In this document: positions 27,291-36,017 of the stretch, in pieces | Position numbering within the stretch: position 1 is the stretch's first letter | Layout of the letters: every line of letters begins with the position of its first letter | Origin: Paraburkholderia ferrariae NBRC 106233 | Lineage (GTDB): Bacteria; Pseudomonadota; Gammaproteobacteria; Burkholderiales; Burkholderiaceae | DNA: 64,000 nt | Assembly: GCF_000685035.1 (NCBI RefSeq) | Contig: NZ_BAYB01000028.1 | Coordinates: 1 to 64,000 of the forward strand | Direction: 5' to 3' | Program-made: the position numbers and the translations under genes | The notes under the pieces: model-generated | What the model saw: the letters and a program-made list of their open reading frames with translations, nothing else | Told to the model about the DNA's origin: nothing | The model's database searches: none

Positions 27291-29105
27291 TCAGACCGGT
27301 TGCGTGCGCGCTTCGAGCCACGCGAGCGCTTCGCCGGAAACCAGCGGCGAGACCCGCAGGCGCACCGTGCGGTGATAGTCGTTCAGCCACGCGCGCTCGT
27401 CGTCCTGCAGCAGCGAGAGGTCGATGCAGCGCGTATCGATCGGGCAGAGCGTGAGCGTCTCGAACTTCAGGAAGTCGCCGAACCCGGTCTTCTGCGCGCT
27501 CTGGTTCAGCACCAGATTCTCGATGCGCACGCCCCACTTGCCCGGCCGGTAGATGCCCGGCTCGACCGAAGTGATCATGCCCTCCTCCATGGCCGTCCAC
27601 GGCTCGGCGGGCGCGTAGTGCGAAATCACCTGCGGGCCTTCGTGCACGTTCAGGAAGTAGCCCACGCCATGGCCCGTGCCGTGGCCGTAGTCGGCACCCG
27701 CGGCCCAGATCGGCGCGCGGGCGATGGCGTCGAGCATCGGCGAGCGGATGCCGCGCGGGAACTGTGCGCGCGAGAGCGCCATCATGCCCTTCAGGACGAT
27801 CGTGAAATCGCGCTTCTGCTCGTCGCTCGGGGTGCCCACCGGCACCACGCGCGTGATGTCGGTCGTGCCGTCCAGATACTGGCCGCCCGAGTCGATCAGC
27901 AGCAGCCCGTTGCCTTCGATCACACTGTGCGCTTCGGGCGTCGCGCGGTAATGCGGCATCGCGCCGTTCGCGTTGAAACCTGCGATCGTGCCGAACGAGA
28001 GCGACACGAAACCGGGGCGCCGCGCGCGCGCCGCGCTCAGCTTTTCGTCGATGGTCAGTTCGGTGATCGTCTCGCGGCCCAGCGCCCCTTCGAACCACGC
28101 GAAGAATTCGGCGAGCGCGGCGCCGTCCTGCTCCATGGTCCTGCGCACATGCTCGGCTTCGGCCGCGGTCTTGCGCGATTTGAAGAACGTGCTCGGATTG
28201 ATCGATTCGACGAGTTTCACGGCCGGGGCGAGTGCCTGCAGCAGGCCGTGCGTCACGCGCCGCGGATCGACGAGGAGCGCGGCGCCGGCCGGCAGCGCGG
28301 CGAGCGCCGCCGCGGCGTTGCCGTAAGGCTCGATGCGCACGTTGTCGCGCGCGAGCGACTGGGCGAGCGCATCGGGCACCTTGCCGTCGGCGACGAAGAG
28401 CGTGGCCGCGTCCAGCCCGATCAGGGCATGCGCGACGAACACGGGGTTGTAGCTCACGTCGGCGCCGCGCAGATTGAAGAGCCAGGCGAGGTCGTCGAGT
28501 GACGAAACGAAGTGCCACTGCGCGCCCTTCTCCTGCATCGTGCGACGCACGGCTTCGAGCTTGCCCGCACGGTTCGTGTCGGCGTGCGGCGCGGCGTGTT
28601 CGTACACGGGTTGCAGCGGCAGCGCGGGACGCGTGCTCCACACGTCGTCGAGCAGGTCGAGATCGGTGCGCAGCGTCACGCCGTGCGCGGAAAGCGCATC
28701 CGTGAGCACGCGCGCCGAGGCGACGCCCAGCACCGCGCCGTCCACGGCCACCGTGCCGCCCGCCGCCACGTTCTGCGCAAGCCACTCGATGTGCGGCGCG
28801 GTCTGCTGACCGCCCGTCATCTTCATCAGTTGAACGCCGCTGCCCGCGAGCTGATGATCCGCCTGTTCCCAGTAGCGGCTGTCCACCCAGACGCCCGCGA
28901 AATCCTTCGCCACCACGAGCGTGCCCACCGACCCCGTGAAGCCCGAGAGCCACTGCCGGCCTTGCCAGCGCGGCGGCAGATATTCGGACAGGTGCGGATC
29001 GGCGGACGGCACAAGCACGGCATCGACACCCTTGCGCGCCATGGCGGCGCGCAAGGCGGCAATCCGTTCGGGAATCGTGGAGGTTTCAGGAAGTCGGGCG
29101 TTCAT
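27291..29105 (-). CDS. pepP: Aminopeptidase P family (M24B) Xaa-Pro peptidase
   Basis: A 604-residue cytosolic metallopeptidase that removes N-terminal residues preceding proline. Two creatinase-type N-terminal domains (about 1-310) precede the pita-bread catalytic domain. Metal ligands are in LIDSGGQYLDGTTDITR (two Asp), GHGTGHGVGYFLNVHEGP (His) and EEGMITSVEPGIY plus GVRIENL (two Glu). A C-terminal 60-residue tail is typical of the 600-residue class. Start: adjacent ATGs at 29108 and 29105 follow GCAGGTGAA; 29105 is used. About 330 more bases are open upstream but encode the antisense of a small membrane protein and lack family similarity. Confidence 0.9.
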   Translation of the reverse strand: MNARLPETSTIPERIAALRAAMARKGVDAVLVPSADPHLSEYLPPRWQGRQWLSGFTGSVGTLVVAKDFAGVWVDSRYWEQADHQLAGSGVQLMKMTGGQQTAPHIEWLAQNVAAGGTVAVDGAVLGVASARVLTDALSAHGVTLRTDLDLLDDVWSTRPALPLQPVYEHAAPHADTNRAGKLEAVRRTMQEKGAQWHFVSSLDDLAWLFNLRGADVSYNPVFVAHALIGLDAATLFVADGKVPDALAQSLARDNVRIEPYGNAAAALAALPAGAALLVDPRRVTHGLLQALAPAVKLVESINPSTFFKSRKTAAEAEHVRRTMEQDGAALAEFFAWFEGALGRETITELTIDEKLSAARARRPGFVSLSFGTIAGFNANGAMPHYRATPEAHSVIEGNGLLLIDSGGQYLDGTTDITRVVPVGTPSDEQKRDFTIVLKGMMALSRAQFPRGIRSPMLDAIARAPIWAAGADYGHGTGHGVGYFLNVHEGPQVISHYAPAEPWTAMEEGMITSVEPGIYRPGKWGVRIENLVLNQSAQKTGFGDFLKFETLTLCPIDTRCIDLSLLQDDERAWLNDYHRTVRLRVSPLVSGEALAWLEARTQPV

Positions 29106-29152
29106 CATTTCACCTGCGAGAAGATTTCTTATAAGCGTAGCGCGCGTTGGGT

Positions 29153-29422
29153 CTAGCGGGGCGGTGCCTGGCGGCGCGAGCGCAGCGCAACCGCCAGAGC
29201 GACGAAAGCGAGCGAGAAGGCCGTGCACACAGGCCACTCGAGCAGTTCGCCATCGTAGAAAAGACCGGTGACACGACCGGCAACGCTTGCGAGTGCGGCG
29301 CCAGCCAAGCCGGCCACGATCGCCAGTATGAGGCCGCCGCGCGCGCCGTGGCGCAGCGGATGAAGCCACCATCCCGCCAGCCCGGCGACGATACCGGTGA
29401 AGACGATGCCGGCTGCGCCCAT
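29153..29422 (-). CDS. Small GlsB/YeaQ-like membrane protein
   Basis: An 89-residue protein with three hydrophobic segments (about residues 3-20, 30-48 and 63-82). Short glycine-rich stretches (GIVAGLAGWW, LAIVAGLAGAAL) fit the GlsB/YeaQ/YmgE transglycosylase-associated family. The function of that family is uncertain; some members respond to stress. It lies 47 bp upstream of pepP on the same strand and may be co-transcribed with it. Assignment is by pattern. Confidence 0.6.
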   Translation of the reverse strand: MGAAGIVFTGIVAGLAGWWLHPLRHGARGGLILAIVAGLAGAALASVAGRVTGLFYDGELLEWPVCTAFSLAFVALAVALRSRRQAPPR

Positions 29423-29611
29423 CAGCGTTCTGCCTCACACACTTTCGGACTTATCTGATTGGGCCGTTGCTCCGCCCCGGCTAGCATCTATTTCTCATCA
29501 ACTGGTCTTCACTGGAAAACGGTCGGCTCGGCGCGTCCCGCGTAGCGAATGAGTGTAGGGGGCGGGATGACGCAAGGCAAGCGCATCGGGCCGCAGCGGC
29601 ATGCAACCCTC

Positions 29612-30373
29612 ATGCGAATCGCCCTTGTCGAGCCCGACGCGAGTCAGGCTGAAATTATCCTGCGCCTCCTGATTGGCGGCGGCCATGCCTGTCAACGGTT
29701 TTCCAGCGGCACGGCCTTCCTCGAAGCCCTGGAGGAAGACGCCTTCGACCTCCTCCTGGCCACCTGGTGGTGCGGCGATACCGGCGCCGACGACCTGATT
29801 CCCCTGGCGCGCCGCGCGCTGCCGGGGCTGCCCGCCATCGTGCTCATGGTGGCACCGCACGAAAGCGAGATTGTCTCGGCGCTGCACGGTGGCGCCGACG
29901 ACTGCATCGCCAAGCCGGTCCGCGGCCCGGAAATGCTGGCGCGCATCGACGCCCTGCTGCGCCGCGCGGGCGTACGCCGGCCACACAACCGCGCGCGCCA
30001 GGTATTCGGCGACTATGTGTTCGACTCCGGCCGCTCTCGGGCCTCGTTCCGGGGCCAGACCATCACGCTCACGCCGAAGGAATTCCGCTTCGCGCTGCTG
30101 CTCTTCACCAACGCATCGCGCCCCGTTTCGCGGGCGCGCATTCTGGAAACGGTCTGGAATCTGAACCGCGACGTACGGTCGCGCACGCTCGACACCCACG
30201 CCTCCCGCCTGCGCAGCAAATTGCAACTGTCGCCCGAACACGGCTGGCGCCTCGCCACGCTGTACGGCTTCGGGTATCAACTGGACAGGGTGCCGGCATC
30301 CACCCGGGCGATGTCCGGGGAGGAATACCCGGACTCCGTTGTCTATCATGTCGGAAGCGAGGAAAAGTTATAA
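29612..30373 (+). CDS. Atypical OmpR-type response regulator lacking the phospho-Asp
   Basis: A 253-residue protein. The receiver domain (residues 1-118) has the fold pattern but not the chemistry. The acceptor Asp that should follow FDLLLA is Thr51 (DLLLATWW). The switch Thr/Ser position reads MVAP (residues 79-82). The N-terminal acidic pair is reduced to VEPD. Only Lys101 (CIAKPV) is conserved. The winged-helix DNA-binding domain (about 130-228) is complete, with TPKEFRFALLLF, the SRARILETVW helix and LYGFGYQL. It is an orphan regulator; no histidine kinase is nearby. The ATG at 29612 is chosen for the receiver N-terminus. hemA follows after 27 bp and its -10 overlaps this gene's stop. It may act without phosphorylation. 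Confidence 0.85.
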   Translation: MRIALVEPDASQAEIILRLLIGGGHACQRFSSGTAFLEALEEDAFDLLLATWWCGDTGADDLIPLARRALPGLPAIVLMVAPHESEIVSALHGGADDCIAKPVRGPEMLARIDALLRRAGVRRPHNRARQVFGDYVFDSGRSRASFRGQTITLTPKEFRFALLLFTNASRPVSRARILETVWNLNRDVRSRTLDTHASRLRSKLQLSPEHGWRLATLYGFGYQLDRVPASTRAMSGEEYPDSVVYHVGSEEKL

Positions 30374-30374
30374 T
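30369..30374 (+). promoter_or_regulatory. -10 element for hemA
   Basis: A perfect TATAAT overlaps the stop codon (TAA 30371-30373) of the regulator gene and lies 26 nt before hemA ATG. The -35 region is poor: TTGTCT at 30339-30344 is 24 bp away. A weak -35 often means an activator is needed. Confidence 0.6.
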
Positions 30375-30400
30375 ATCCGCCTAAATCTTTCCCCCATGGT

Positions 30401-31768
30401 ATGCAGCTTCTAACGATCGGAATCAATCACCACACCGCGCCAGTCGCCTTGCGCGAACGCGTGGCGTTTCCGCTCGAACAGATCAAACCTGCACTCGCCC
30501 TGTTCAAGGAAGCCTGGTCGGGCCGCCGCGCGCTCAACGCGCCCGAGGCCGCCATCCTCTCCACCTGCAACCGCACCGAGCTCTACTGCGCTACCGACGA
30601 CCACGCCTCGCGCGAGGCCGCCGTCCAGTGGCTCTCGCAGTATCACGGCCTCCGTGAAGAGGAACTGGCGCCGCACGTCTACGCGCTGCCGCAGTCCGAA
30701 GCCGTGCGTCACGCGTTCCGGGTGGCGTCGGGGCTCGATTCCATGGTCCTCGGGGAAACCCAGATCCTCGGCCAGATGAAGACCGCCGTGCGCACCGCCA
30801 CCGAGGCCGGCGCACTCGGCACCTATCTGAACCAGTTGTTCCAGCGCACCTTTGCCGTGGCGAAGGAAGTGCGCGGCACGACGGAAATCGGGGCGCAATC
30901 CGTCTCGATGGCCGCGGCCGCCGTGCGCCTCGCGCAGCGCATCTTCGACAAGATCGCCAACCAGCGCGTGCTGTTCATCGGCGCGGGCGAGATGATCGAG
31001 CTGTGCGCCGCGCATTTCGCCGCGCAGCAGCCGCGCGAGCTCGTGGTGGCAAACCGCACCGCCGAGCGCGGCCGCTATGTCGCCGAACGTTTCGGCGGCC
31101 ATGCCATTCCGCTCGCCGACCTGCCCGCGCGCATGCACGAGTTCGACATCATCGTGTCGTGCACGGCCTCCACGCTGCCGATCATCGGCCTCGGCGCCGT
31201 CGAGCGCGCAGTGAAAGCGCGGCGCCGCCGGCCGATCTTCATGGTCGATCTCGCGGTGCCGCGCGACATCGAACCCGAAGTCGGCCAGCTCGAAGACGTG
31301 TTCCTCTACACCGTGGACGACCTCGGCACCATCGTGCGCGAAGGCAATGCCTCGCGCCAGGCGGCGGTCGCCCAGGCCGAGACGATCATCGAAACGCGCG
31401 TGCAGAATTTCATGCAGTGGCTCGATTCGCGCAGCATCGTGCCGGTGATCCGCCACATGCACACCCAGGCCGACACCCTGCGCCGCGCCGAACTGGAACG
31501 CGCGCGCAAGGCGCTCGCGCGCGGCGACGATCCGTCCGCCGTGCTCGAAGCGCTGTCGCAGTCGCTCACCAACAAGCTGATCCACGGTCCCACGCACGCG
31601 CTCAGCAGCGCGAGCGGCGAGAACCGCGACTCGCTCATCCAGCTGATGGGCGGTTTCTACCGGCATGGCCAGCCGGACCGGGCGGCTGCGCGCGACGCGC
31701 AGGCGGCGCCGTCCGCGGAATCGGCCGCCGATACGCCTTCCGAATCGTCCGGCTCTTCGGACCGTTAG
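30401..31768 (+). CDS. hemA: Glutamyl-tRNA reductase
   Basis: A 455-residue enzyme reducing glutamyl-tRNA(Glu) with NADPH to glutamate-1-semialdehyde, the first step of C5 haem biosynthesis. The N-terminal NHHTAPV block is present. The nucleophilic cysteine is C56 in LSTCNRTELYC, GLDSMVLGETQILGQ is conserved, the NADPH-binding domain begins with VLFIGAGEM, and the C-terminal dimerisation helices end in a Ser/Ala/Asp-rich tail of about 35 residues not needed in the core. The ATG at 30401 is followed by the canonical N-terminus. prfA follows, the usual Burkholderia order. Confidence 0.97.
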   Translation: MQLLTIGINHHTAPVALRERVAFPLEQIKPALALFKEAWSGRRALNAPEAAILSTCNRTELYCATDDHASREAAVQWLSQYHGLREEELAPHVYALPQSEAVRHAFRVASGLDSMVLGETQILGQMKTAVRTATEAGALGTYLNQLFQRTFAVAKEVRGTTEIGAQSVSMAAAAVRLAQRIFDKIANQRVLFIGAGEMIELCAAHFAAQQPRELVVANRTAERGRYVAERFGGHAIPLADLPARMHEFDIIVSCTASTLPIIGLGAVERAVKARRRRPIFMVDLAVPRDIEPEVGQLEDVFLYTVDDLGTIVREGNASRQAAVAQAETIIETRVQNFMQWLDSRSIVPVIRHMHTQADTLRRAELERARKALARGDDPSAVLEALSQSLTNKLIHGPTHALSSASGENRDSLIQLMGGFYRHGQPDRAAARDAQAAPSAESAADTPSESSGSSDR

Positions 31769-31877
31769 CGGTACGGACCGCTTTTCGCGGCGTCAGCCCA
31801 CGCCGCAGCCCGGGCACGCCGCCCGCTACTGTCTTTCTCTCCCGCAGCCCTACCCGGACCCCGCTCCGAACCGCCCG

Positions 31878-32960
31878 ATGAAAACGAGCATGCAATCGAA
31901 GCTCGACCAGCTGACGACACGCCTGGCCGAGCTGAACGACCTGTTGAGCCGTCCCGACGTGACGTCCAACCGCGACCAGTACCGCAAACTCACGCGCGAG
32001 CATGCGGAACTGGAGCCGGTGGTCGAGCATTACGCGCAATGGCGCCAGGCGCGCGACGACGAAGCGGCGGCGAAAGACCTGCTTTCGGACGCCTCCATGC
32101 GCGAGTTCGCCGAAGAAGAGGTGAAAAGCGCGCGCGAACGCCAGATACAGCTCCAGCTAGAACTGCAGAAGATGCTGCTGCCGAAGGACCCCAACGACGA
32201 ACGCAACGTGTTCCTCGAAATCCGCGCGGGCACGGGAGGCGACGAATCGGCGCTGTTCGCGGGCGACCTGCTGCGCATGTACCTGCGCTACGCGGAACGC
32301 AATCGCTGGCAGATCGAAATGATGTCGGCGAGCGAATCGGATCTCGGCGGCTACAAGGAAGTGATCGTGCGTATCGCGGGCGAAGCCGCGTACTCGAAGC
32401 TCAAGTTCGAATCGGGCGGCCACCGCGTGCAGCGCGTGCCGGCCACCGAAACGCAGGGCCGCATCCATACGTCCGCCTGCACGGTGGCCGTGATGCCGGA
32501 AGCCGACGAGATCGGCGAGGTGGAGATCAACCCCGCCGACCTGCGCATCGACACGTTCCGCGCCTCGGGCGCCGGCGGCCAGCACATCAACAAGACCGAT
32601 TCGGCCGTGCGCGTGACGCACATCCCCACCGGCATCGTCGTGGAGTGCCAGGACGACCGCTCGCAGCACAAGAACAAGGACCGCGCGCTCAAGGTGCTGG
32701 CCGCCCGCATCAAGGACAAGCAGTACCAGGAGCAGCACGCGAAGGAAGCGGCCACGCGCAAGAGCCTCGTCGGCTCGGGCGACCGCTCGGAGCGCATCCG
32801 CACCTATAACTTCCCGCAGGGGCGCCTCACCGATCACCGCATCAACCTCACGCTCTACCGCCTCGAATCGATCATGGACGGCGAAATCGACGAACTGATC
32901 GGCGCGCTCCTCACCGAGCATCAGGCCGAACAGCTCGCCTCGCTCGGCGATGCGGACTGA
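31878..32960 (+). CDS. prfA: Peptide chain release factor 1
   Basis: A 360-residue class I release factor reading UAA and UAG. The peptidyl-tRNA hydrolysis motif GGQ (GAGGQHINKT) is near residue 235, with Gln methylated by PrmC. The stop-codon recognition PxT tripeptide is in RVPATETQGR near residue 190. The length is exactly that of E. coli RF1. The first ATG of this N-terminus (MKTSMQSKLDQL) is at 31878. The stop codon overlaps the start of prmC by 11 nt, which couples the factor to its own modifying enzyme. Confidence 0.97.
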   Translation: MKTSMQSKLDQLTTRLAELNDLLSRPDVTSNRDQYRKLTREHAELEPVVEHYAQWRQARDDEAAAKDLLSDASMREFAEEEVKSARERQIQLQLELQKMLLPKDPNDERNVFLEIRAGTGGDESALFAGDLLRMYLRYAERNRWQIEMMSASESDLGGYKEVIVRIAGEAAYSKLKFESGGHRVQRVPATETQGRIHTSACTVAVMPEADEIGEVEINPADLRIDTFRASGAGGQHINKTDSAVRVTHIPTGIVVECQDDRSQHKNKDRALKVLAARIKDKQYQEQHAKEAATRKSLVGSGDRSERIRTYNFPQGRLTDHRINLTLYRLESIMDGEIDELIGALLTEHQAEQLASLGDAD

Positions 32961-33822
32961 CGCCGCGCCCGACGTGAAGGACGCCGCCATCACCGCCGAC
33001 GCCCTGCTGCGTGCCTCGCCGCTGCCCGCGCTCGAAGCGCGCATGCTGCTGATGCACGTGCTGGGCTGGCGCCGCACCGAACTCATCACGCGCGGCGACC
33101 AGGTCCTCGACGCGGCGCGCGTAGCGGCGTATCGCGCGCTCGAAGCGCGCCGCGCGGGCGGCGAGCCGGTGGCGCAACTGGTGGGCGCGCGCGAGTTCTA
33201 CGGTCTCACCTTCGAAGTCACGCCCGACGTGCTGATTCCGCGTCCCGAGACCGAGTTGCTGGTCGAAACGGCGCTGGCCGCCATCGAAGGCATGGCGCAC
33301 CCGCGCGTGCTCGATCTCGGCACGGGCAGCGGCGCGATTGCCGTGGCGATCGCCTCGGCGCGGCCCGACGCGCGCGTCTGGGCCGTCGATCGCTCGGTGG
33401 CCGCGCTCGACGTGGCCGCCCGCAACGCACAGCATCTGCTCGACGCGAAACGCCCCGGCGGCCCGCTCACGTTCGCGGCCGCAAGCTGGTACGACACACT
33501 CGATCCGTCGCTGCGCTTCGAAGCCATCGTGAGCAACCCGCCCTACATCGCGAGCGGCGACCCGCACCTCGATCAAGGCGACCTGCGCTTCGAGCCGCGC
33601 GGCGCGCTCACCGACGAGGCCGACGGCCTCACGGCCCTGCGCGCGATCGTGGCCGGCGCACCGGCCCATCTCGCGCCAGGCGGCGTGCTCTGGATGGAGC
33701 ACGGCTACGGCCAGGCCGAAGCGGTGCGCGCGCTGCTCGCGGCACAAGGTTTCGCCGAGGTGCGCTCGGAAAAGGATCTCGCCGGCATCGAGCGGATCAG
33801 CGGCGGCCGGATCGGCGCCTGA
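32950..33822 (+). CDS. prmC: Release factor glutamine methyltransferase
   Basis: A 290-residue SAM-dependent N5-glutamine methyltransferase. It modifies the Gln of the GGQ loop in RF1 and RF2. The SAM-binding motif is DLGTGSGAIAVAIA near residue 120, and the catalytic SNPPYI motif is near residue 198. The N-terminal helical bundle (1-75) contacts the release factor. The ATG at 32950 lies within the last codons of prfA in another frame. It is followed by grxD after 121 bp. Confidence 0.96.
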   Translation: MRTDAAPDVKDAAITADALLRASPLPALEARMLLMHVLGWRRTELITRGDQVLDAARVAAYRALEARRAGGEPVAQLVGAREFYGLTFEVTPDVLIPRPETELLVETALAAIEGMAHPRVLDLGTGSGAIAVAIASARPDARVWAVDRSVAALDVAARNAQHLLDAKRPGGPLTFAAASWYDTLDPSLRFEAIVSNPPYIASGDPHLDQGDLRFEPRGALTDEADGLTALRAIVAGAPAHLAPGGVLWMEHGYGQAEAVRALLAAQGFAEVRSEKDLAGIERISGGRIGA

Positions 33823-33943
33823 GCGACCGAATGCCCGAACGGGCGCCCGGCCACGCCGCAACAGCCTTTCGGCGCCCGGCCCGCGCGGTCGAAATCCGCT
33901 ATCATTTCACCCTGTTCCGCATCAATACATTGCAAGGTCAGTC

Positions 33944-34255
33944 ATGGATACCCAACAACGCATCAAGCAGATCGTCGATGAAAACGCCGTCGTCCTCTTC
34001 ATGAAGGGCAACGCGCAGTTTCCGATGTGCGGCTTTTCGGGCCGCGCGGTGCAGATCCTCAAGGCCTGCGGCGTCGATCAGTTCAAGACCGTCAACGTGC
34101 TCGAAGACGAAGCGGTCCGCCAGGGCATCAAGGAATTCTCGAACTGGCCGACCATTCCCCAGCTTTACGTGAAGGGCGAATTCGTCGGCGGGTCGGACAT
34201 CATGATGGAGATGTACCAGAACGGCGAACTGCAGCAACTGTTCGCCCAGGCCTGA
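33944..34255 (+). CDS. grxD: Monothiol glutaredoxin (Grx4 type)
   Basis: A 103-residue monothiol glutaredoxin with active site CGFS (MCGFSGRAVQ, near residue 30), the GSH-binding WPTIPQLYVKGEFVGGSDI (about 70-90) and the TVP-like loop TIPQ. CGFS proteins bind a [2Fe-2S] cluster with glutathione between two monomers and work in iron-sulfur cluster trafficking, often with BolA. TATCAT near 33900 may be a -10. The ATG at 33944 follows AAGGTCAGTC. Confidence 0.95.
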   Translation: MDTQQRIKQIVDENAVVLFMKGNAQFPMCGFSGRAVQILKACGVDQFKTVNVLEDEAVRQGIKEFSNWPTIPQLYVKGEFVGGSDIMMEMYQNGELQQLFAQA

Positions 34256-34304
34256 CGCGCACCTGAAGCGCACACGGGACGGCAGGCCGCCCATTCGTGA
34301 AGTC

Positions 34305-34907
34305 GTGAATCTCCCCGGCACTCCCCCACGCAGGCTGATCGTCGCCATTACCGGCGCGACCGGCGCCATCTATGGCGTGCGCATTCTCGACATGCTGCGC
34401 AAGCTCGGCGGCGTCGAAACCCATCTGCTGATCTCGTCGGCGGGCTGGCTCAATATCCAGCACGAACTGCAACTCGCCAAGGACGACCTCCACGCGCGCG
34501 CCGACGTCGTGCATTCGGTCCGCGACGTGGGCGCGAGCATCGCCTCGGGCTCGTTCGCGACCGACGGCATGATCGTCGCGCCCTGCTCCATGCGGACGCT
34601 CGCAAGCGTCGCCCACGGCCTCTCGGACAACCTGATCGCCCGCGCCGCCGACGTCACGCTCAAGGAGCGCCGCCGCCTCGTGCTGCTCGTGCGCGAAACG
34701 CCGTTCAATCTTGCCCACCTGCGCAACATGACGGCGGTGACGGAGATGGGCGGCGTGATCTTCCCGCCGCTGCCCGCGTTCTACAACCAGCCTGCCTCGA
34801 TCGAGGAGATGGTCGATCAAACGGTCGCGCGCGTGCTCGATCTGTTCGCGCTCGGCCCCGCGCTTTCGCCCGCGTGGCAAGGGCTGCACAGCGGCAGCGC
34901 TGACTGA
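34305..34907 (+). CDS. ubiX: Flavin prenyltransferase UbiX
   Basis: A 200-residue UbiX/Pad1 flavoprotein that prenylates FMN with dimethylallyl phosphate to form prenylated FMN, the cofactor for UbiD-type decarboxylases in ubiquinone synthesis. The N-terminal AITGATGAIYGVRIL, SSGSFATDGMIVAPCSMRTLASVAHG, and the ERRRLVLLVRETP block are conserved. Start is GTG 34305, 49 nt after grxD; the alternative is an internal Met further in, which would cut the first strand. Confidence 0.94.
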   Translation: MNLPGTPPRRLIVAITGATGAIYGVRILDMLRKLGGVETHLLISSAGWLNIQHELQLAKDDLHARADVVHSVRDVGASIASGSFATDGMIVAPCSMRTLASVAHGLSDNLIARAADVTLKERRRLVLLVRETPFNLAHLRNMTAVTEMGGVIFPPLPAFYNQPASIEEMVDQTVARVLDLFALGPALSPAWQGLHSGSAD

Positions 34908-35075
34908 AGCACGCCGCGGCACCCCCGCGTGCACCTCGTCCCGGCACGGCAATCCGCGCGATTACCAACACTGGCGACACAATCAATTCCCATCCGCGAC
35001 GTTTAATTCGCAGCGGTAGGCACTTATATTGATCGCAACCGAACCTGTCAGGCTGCCTGACCGCAGCCCGCGATC

Positions 35076-35873
35076 ATGACTACCGCAACCCGATTGCCCA
35101 CCCTGTTCCTCTCGCATGGCGCGCCGACGCTGCCCATCGACCCGTCGCTGCCCTCCGGCGGCTTCTCCGCGCTTGCCTCGCAGTTGCCGCGCCCCGAGGC
35201 CGTGCTGATGCTCTCGGCGCATTGGGGCACGCTGCAGCCGGTCGTCAGCACCGCGGCGCAGCCCGAGACGATCCACGACTTCTACGGCTTCCCGCGCGCG
35301 CTCTACGAAATCCAGTACCCCGCACCCGGTGCGCCCGATACGGCGCAGCGCGCCGCGGCGCTGCTGCGCGAGCACGGCGTGGCGGTCGGCGAAGAATCGC
35401 ACGGTCTCGACCACGGCGCCTGGGTGCCGATGCTGCTGATGTTCCCCGAAGCCGATGTCCCCGTCGCCCAGCTCTCGATCCAGCCGCGCGCCGACGCCGC
35501 CCACCACTTCGCCCTTGGCCGCGCGCTGCGCGCCCTGCGCGACGACGGCGTGATGGTGATCGGCTCCGGCCAGATCACGCATAACCTGCGCGCGGCGGAC
35601 TTCTCGGCCCGGCCGGAAGACGCCGATCCGCGCGTGGCGGAATTCACCGACTGGTTCGAGACGCATCTCGCCGCACGCGACATCGACGCGCTGCTCGACT
35701 ACCGGCGCCGCGCCCCGCACGCGCAGTTGATGCACCCGACCGACGAGCACCTGCTGCCTGTCTTCGCGGCCCTCGGCGCCGCCGACGACGACTACACGCT
35801 GGGCGTGCAGTCGCTCGGCACATACCAGCGCGCGCTCGCGATGACGAACTACGTGTTCGGCCCGGCGCACTAA
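35076..35873 (+). CDS. DODA-type extradiol aromatic ring-opening dioxygenase
   Basis: A 265-residue LigB-superfamily protein of the YgiD/4,5-DOPA dioxygenase type. Likely metal ligands are the His in LSHGAP (near residue 14), the His in SAHWGT (near 49) and the His in ESHGLDHGAW (near 110), plus the conserved IGSGQITHNL near 165. Family members cleave catecholic rings, e.g. DOPA. The true substrate is unknown. It stands alone: a spacer of 168 bp before, terminator after. Confidence 0.88.
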   Translation: MTTATRLPTLFLSHGAPTLPIDPSLPSGGFSALASQLPRPEAVLMLSAHWGTLQPVVSTAAQPETIHDFYGFPRALYEIQYPAPGAPDTAQRAAALLREHGVAVGEESHGLDHGAWVPMLLMFPEADVPVAQLSIQPRADAAHHFALGRALRALRDDGVMVIGSGQITHNLRAADFSARPEDADPRVAEFTDWFETHLAARDIDALLDYRRRAPHAQLMHPTDEHLLPVFAALGAADDDYTLGVQSLGTYQRALAMTNYVFGPAH

Positions 35874-35937
35874 CGCGGCCGAACGCCCAACACCCGGCAC
35901 CCGACATCTGGCACCTGGCGCCGAAAGCAGCAGGCAC

Positions 35938-35975
35938 AAAAAAGCCCGCCTGAATCGCTTCAGGCGGGCTTCTTC
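35938..35975. terminator. Bidirectional terminator between the dioxygenase and APC permease genes
   Basis: AGCCCGCCTGAA-TCG-CTTCAGGCGGGCT forms a 12-bp stem with one imperfect pair; A6 flanks it on the left and TTCTTC on the right. It suits the convergent permease best. Confidence 0.8.
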
Positions 35976-36017
35976 ACATCCGGGCGCGGCGCGAACGCCG
36001 CGCGAAGGTGACGGCGA

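Noticed and set aside
29108..29438. N-terminal extension of aminopeptidase P by 110 residues
   Set aside because: The extension lies on top of the small membrane protein gene, has no family match, and a good ribosome-binding site sits before ATG 29108/29105.
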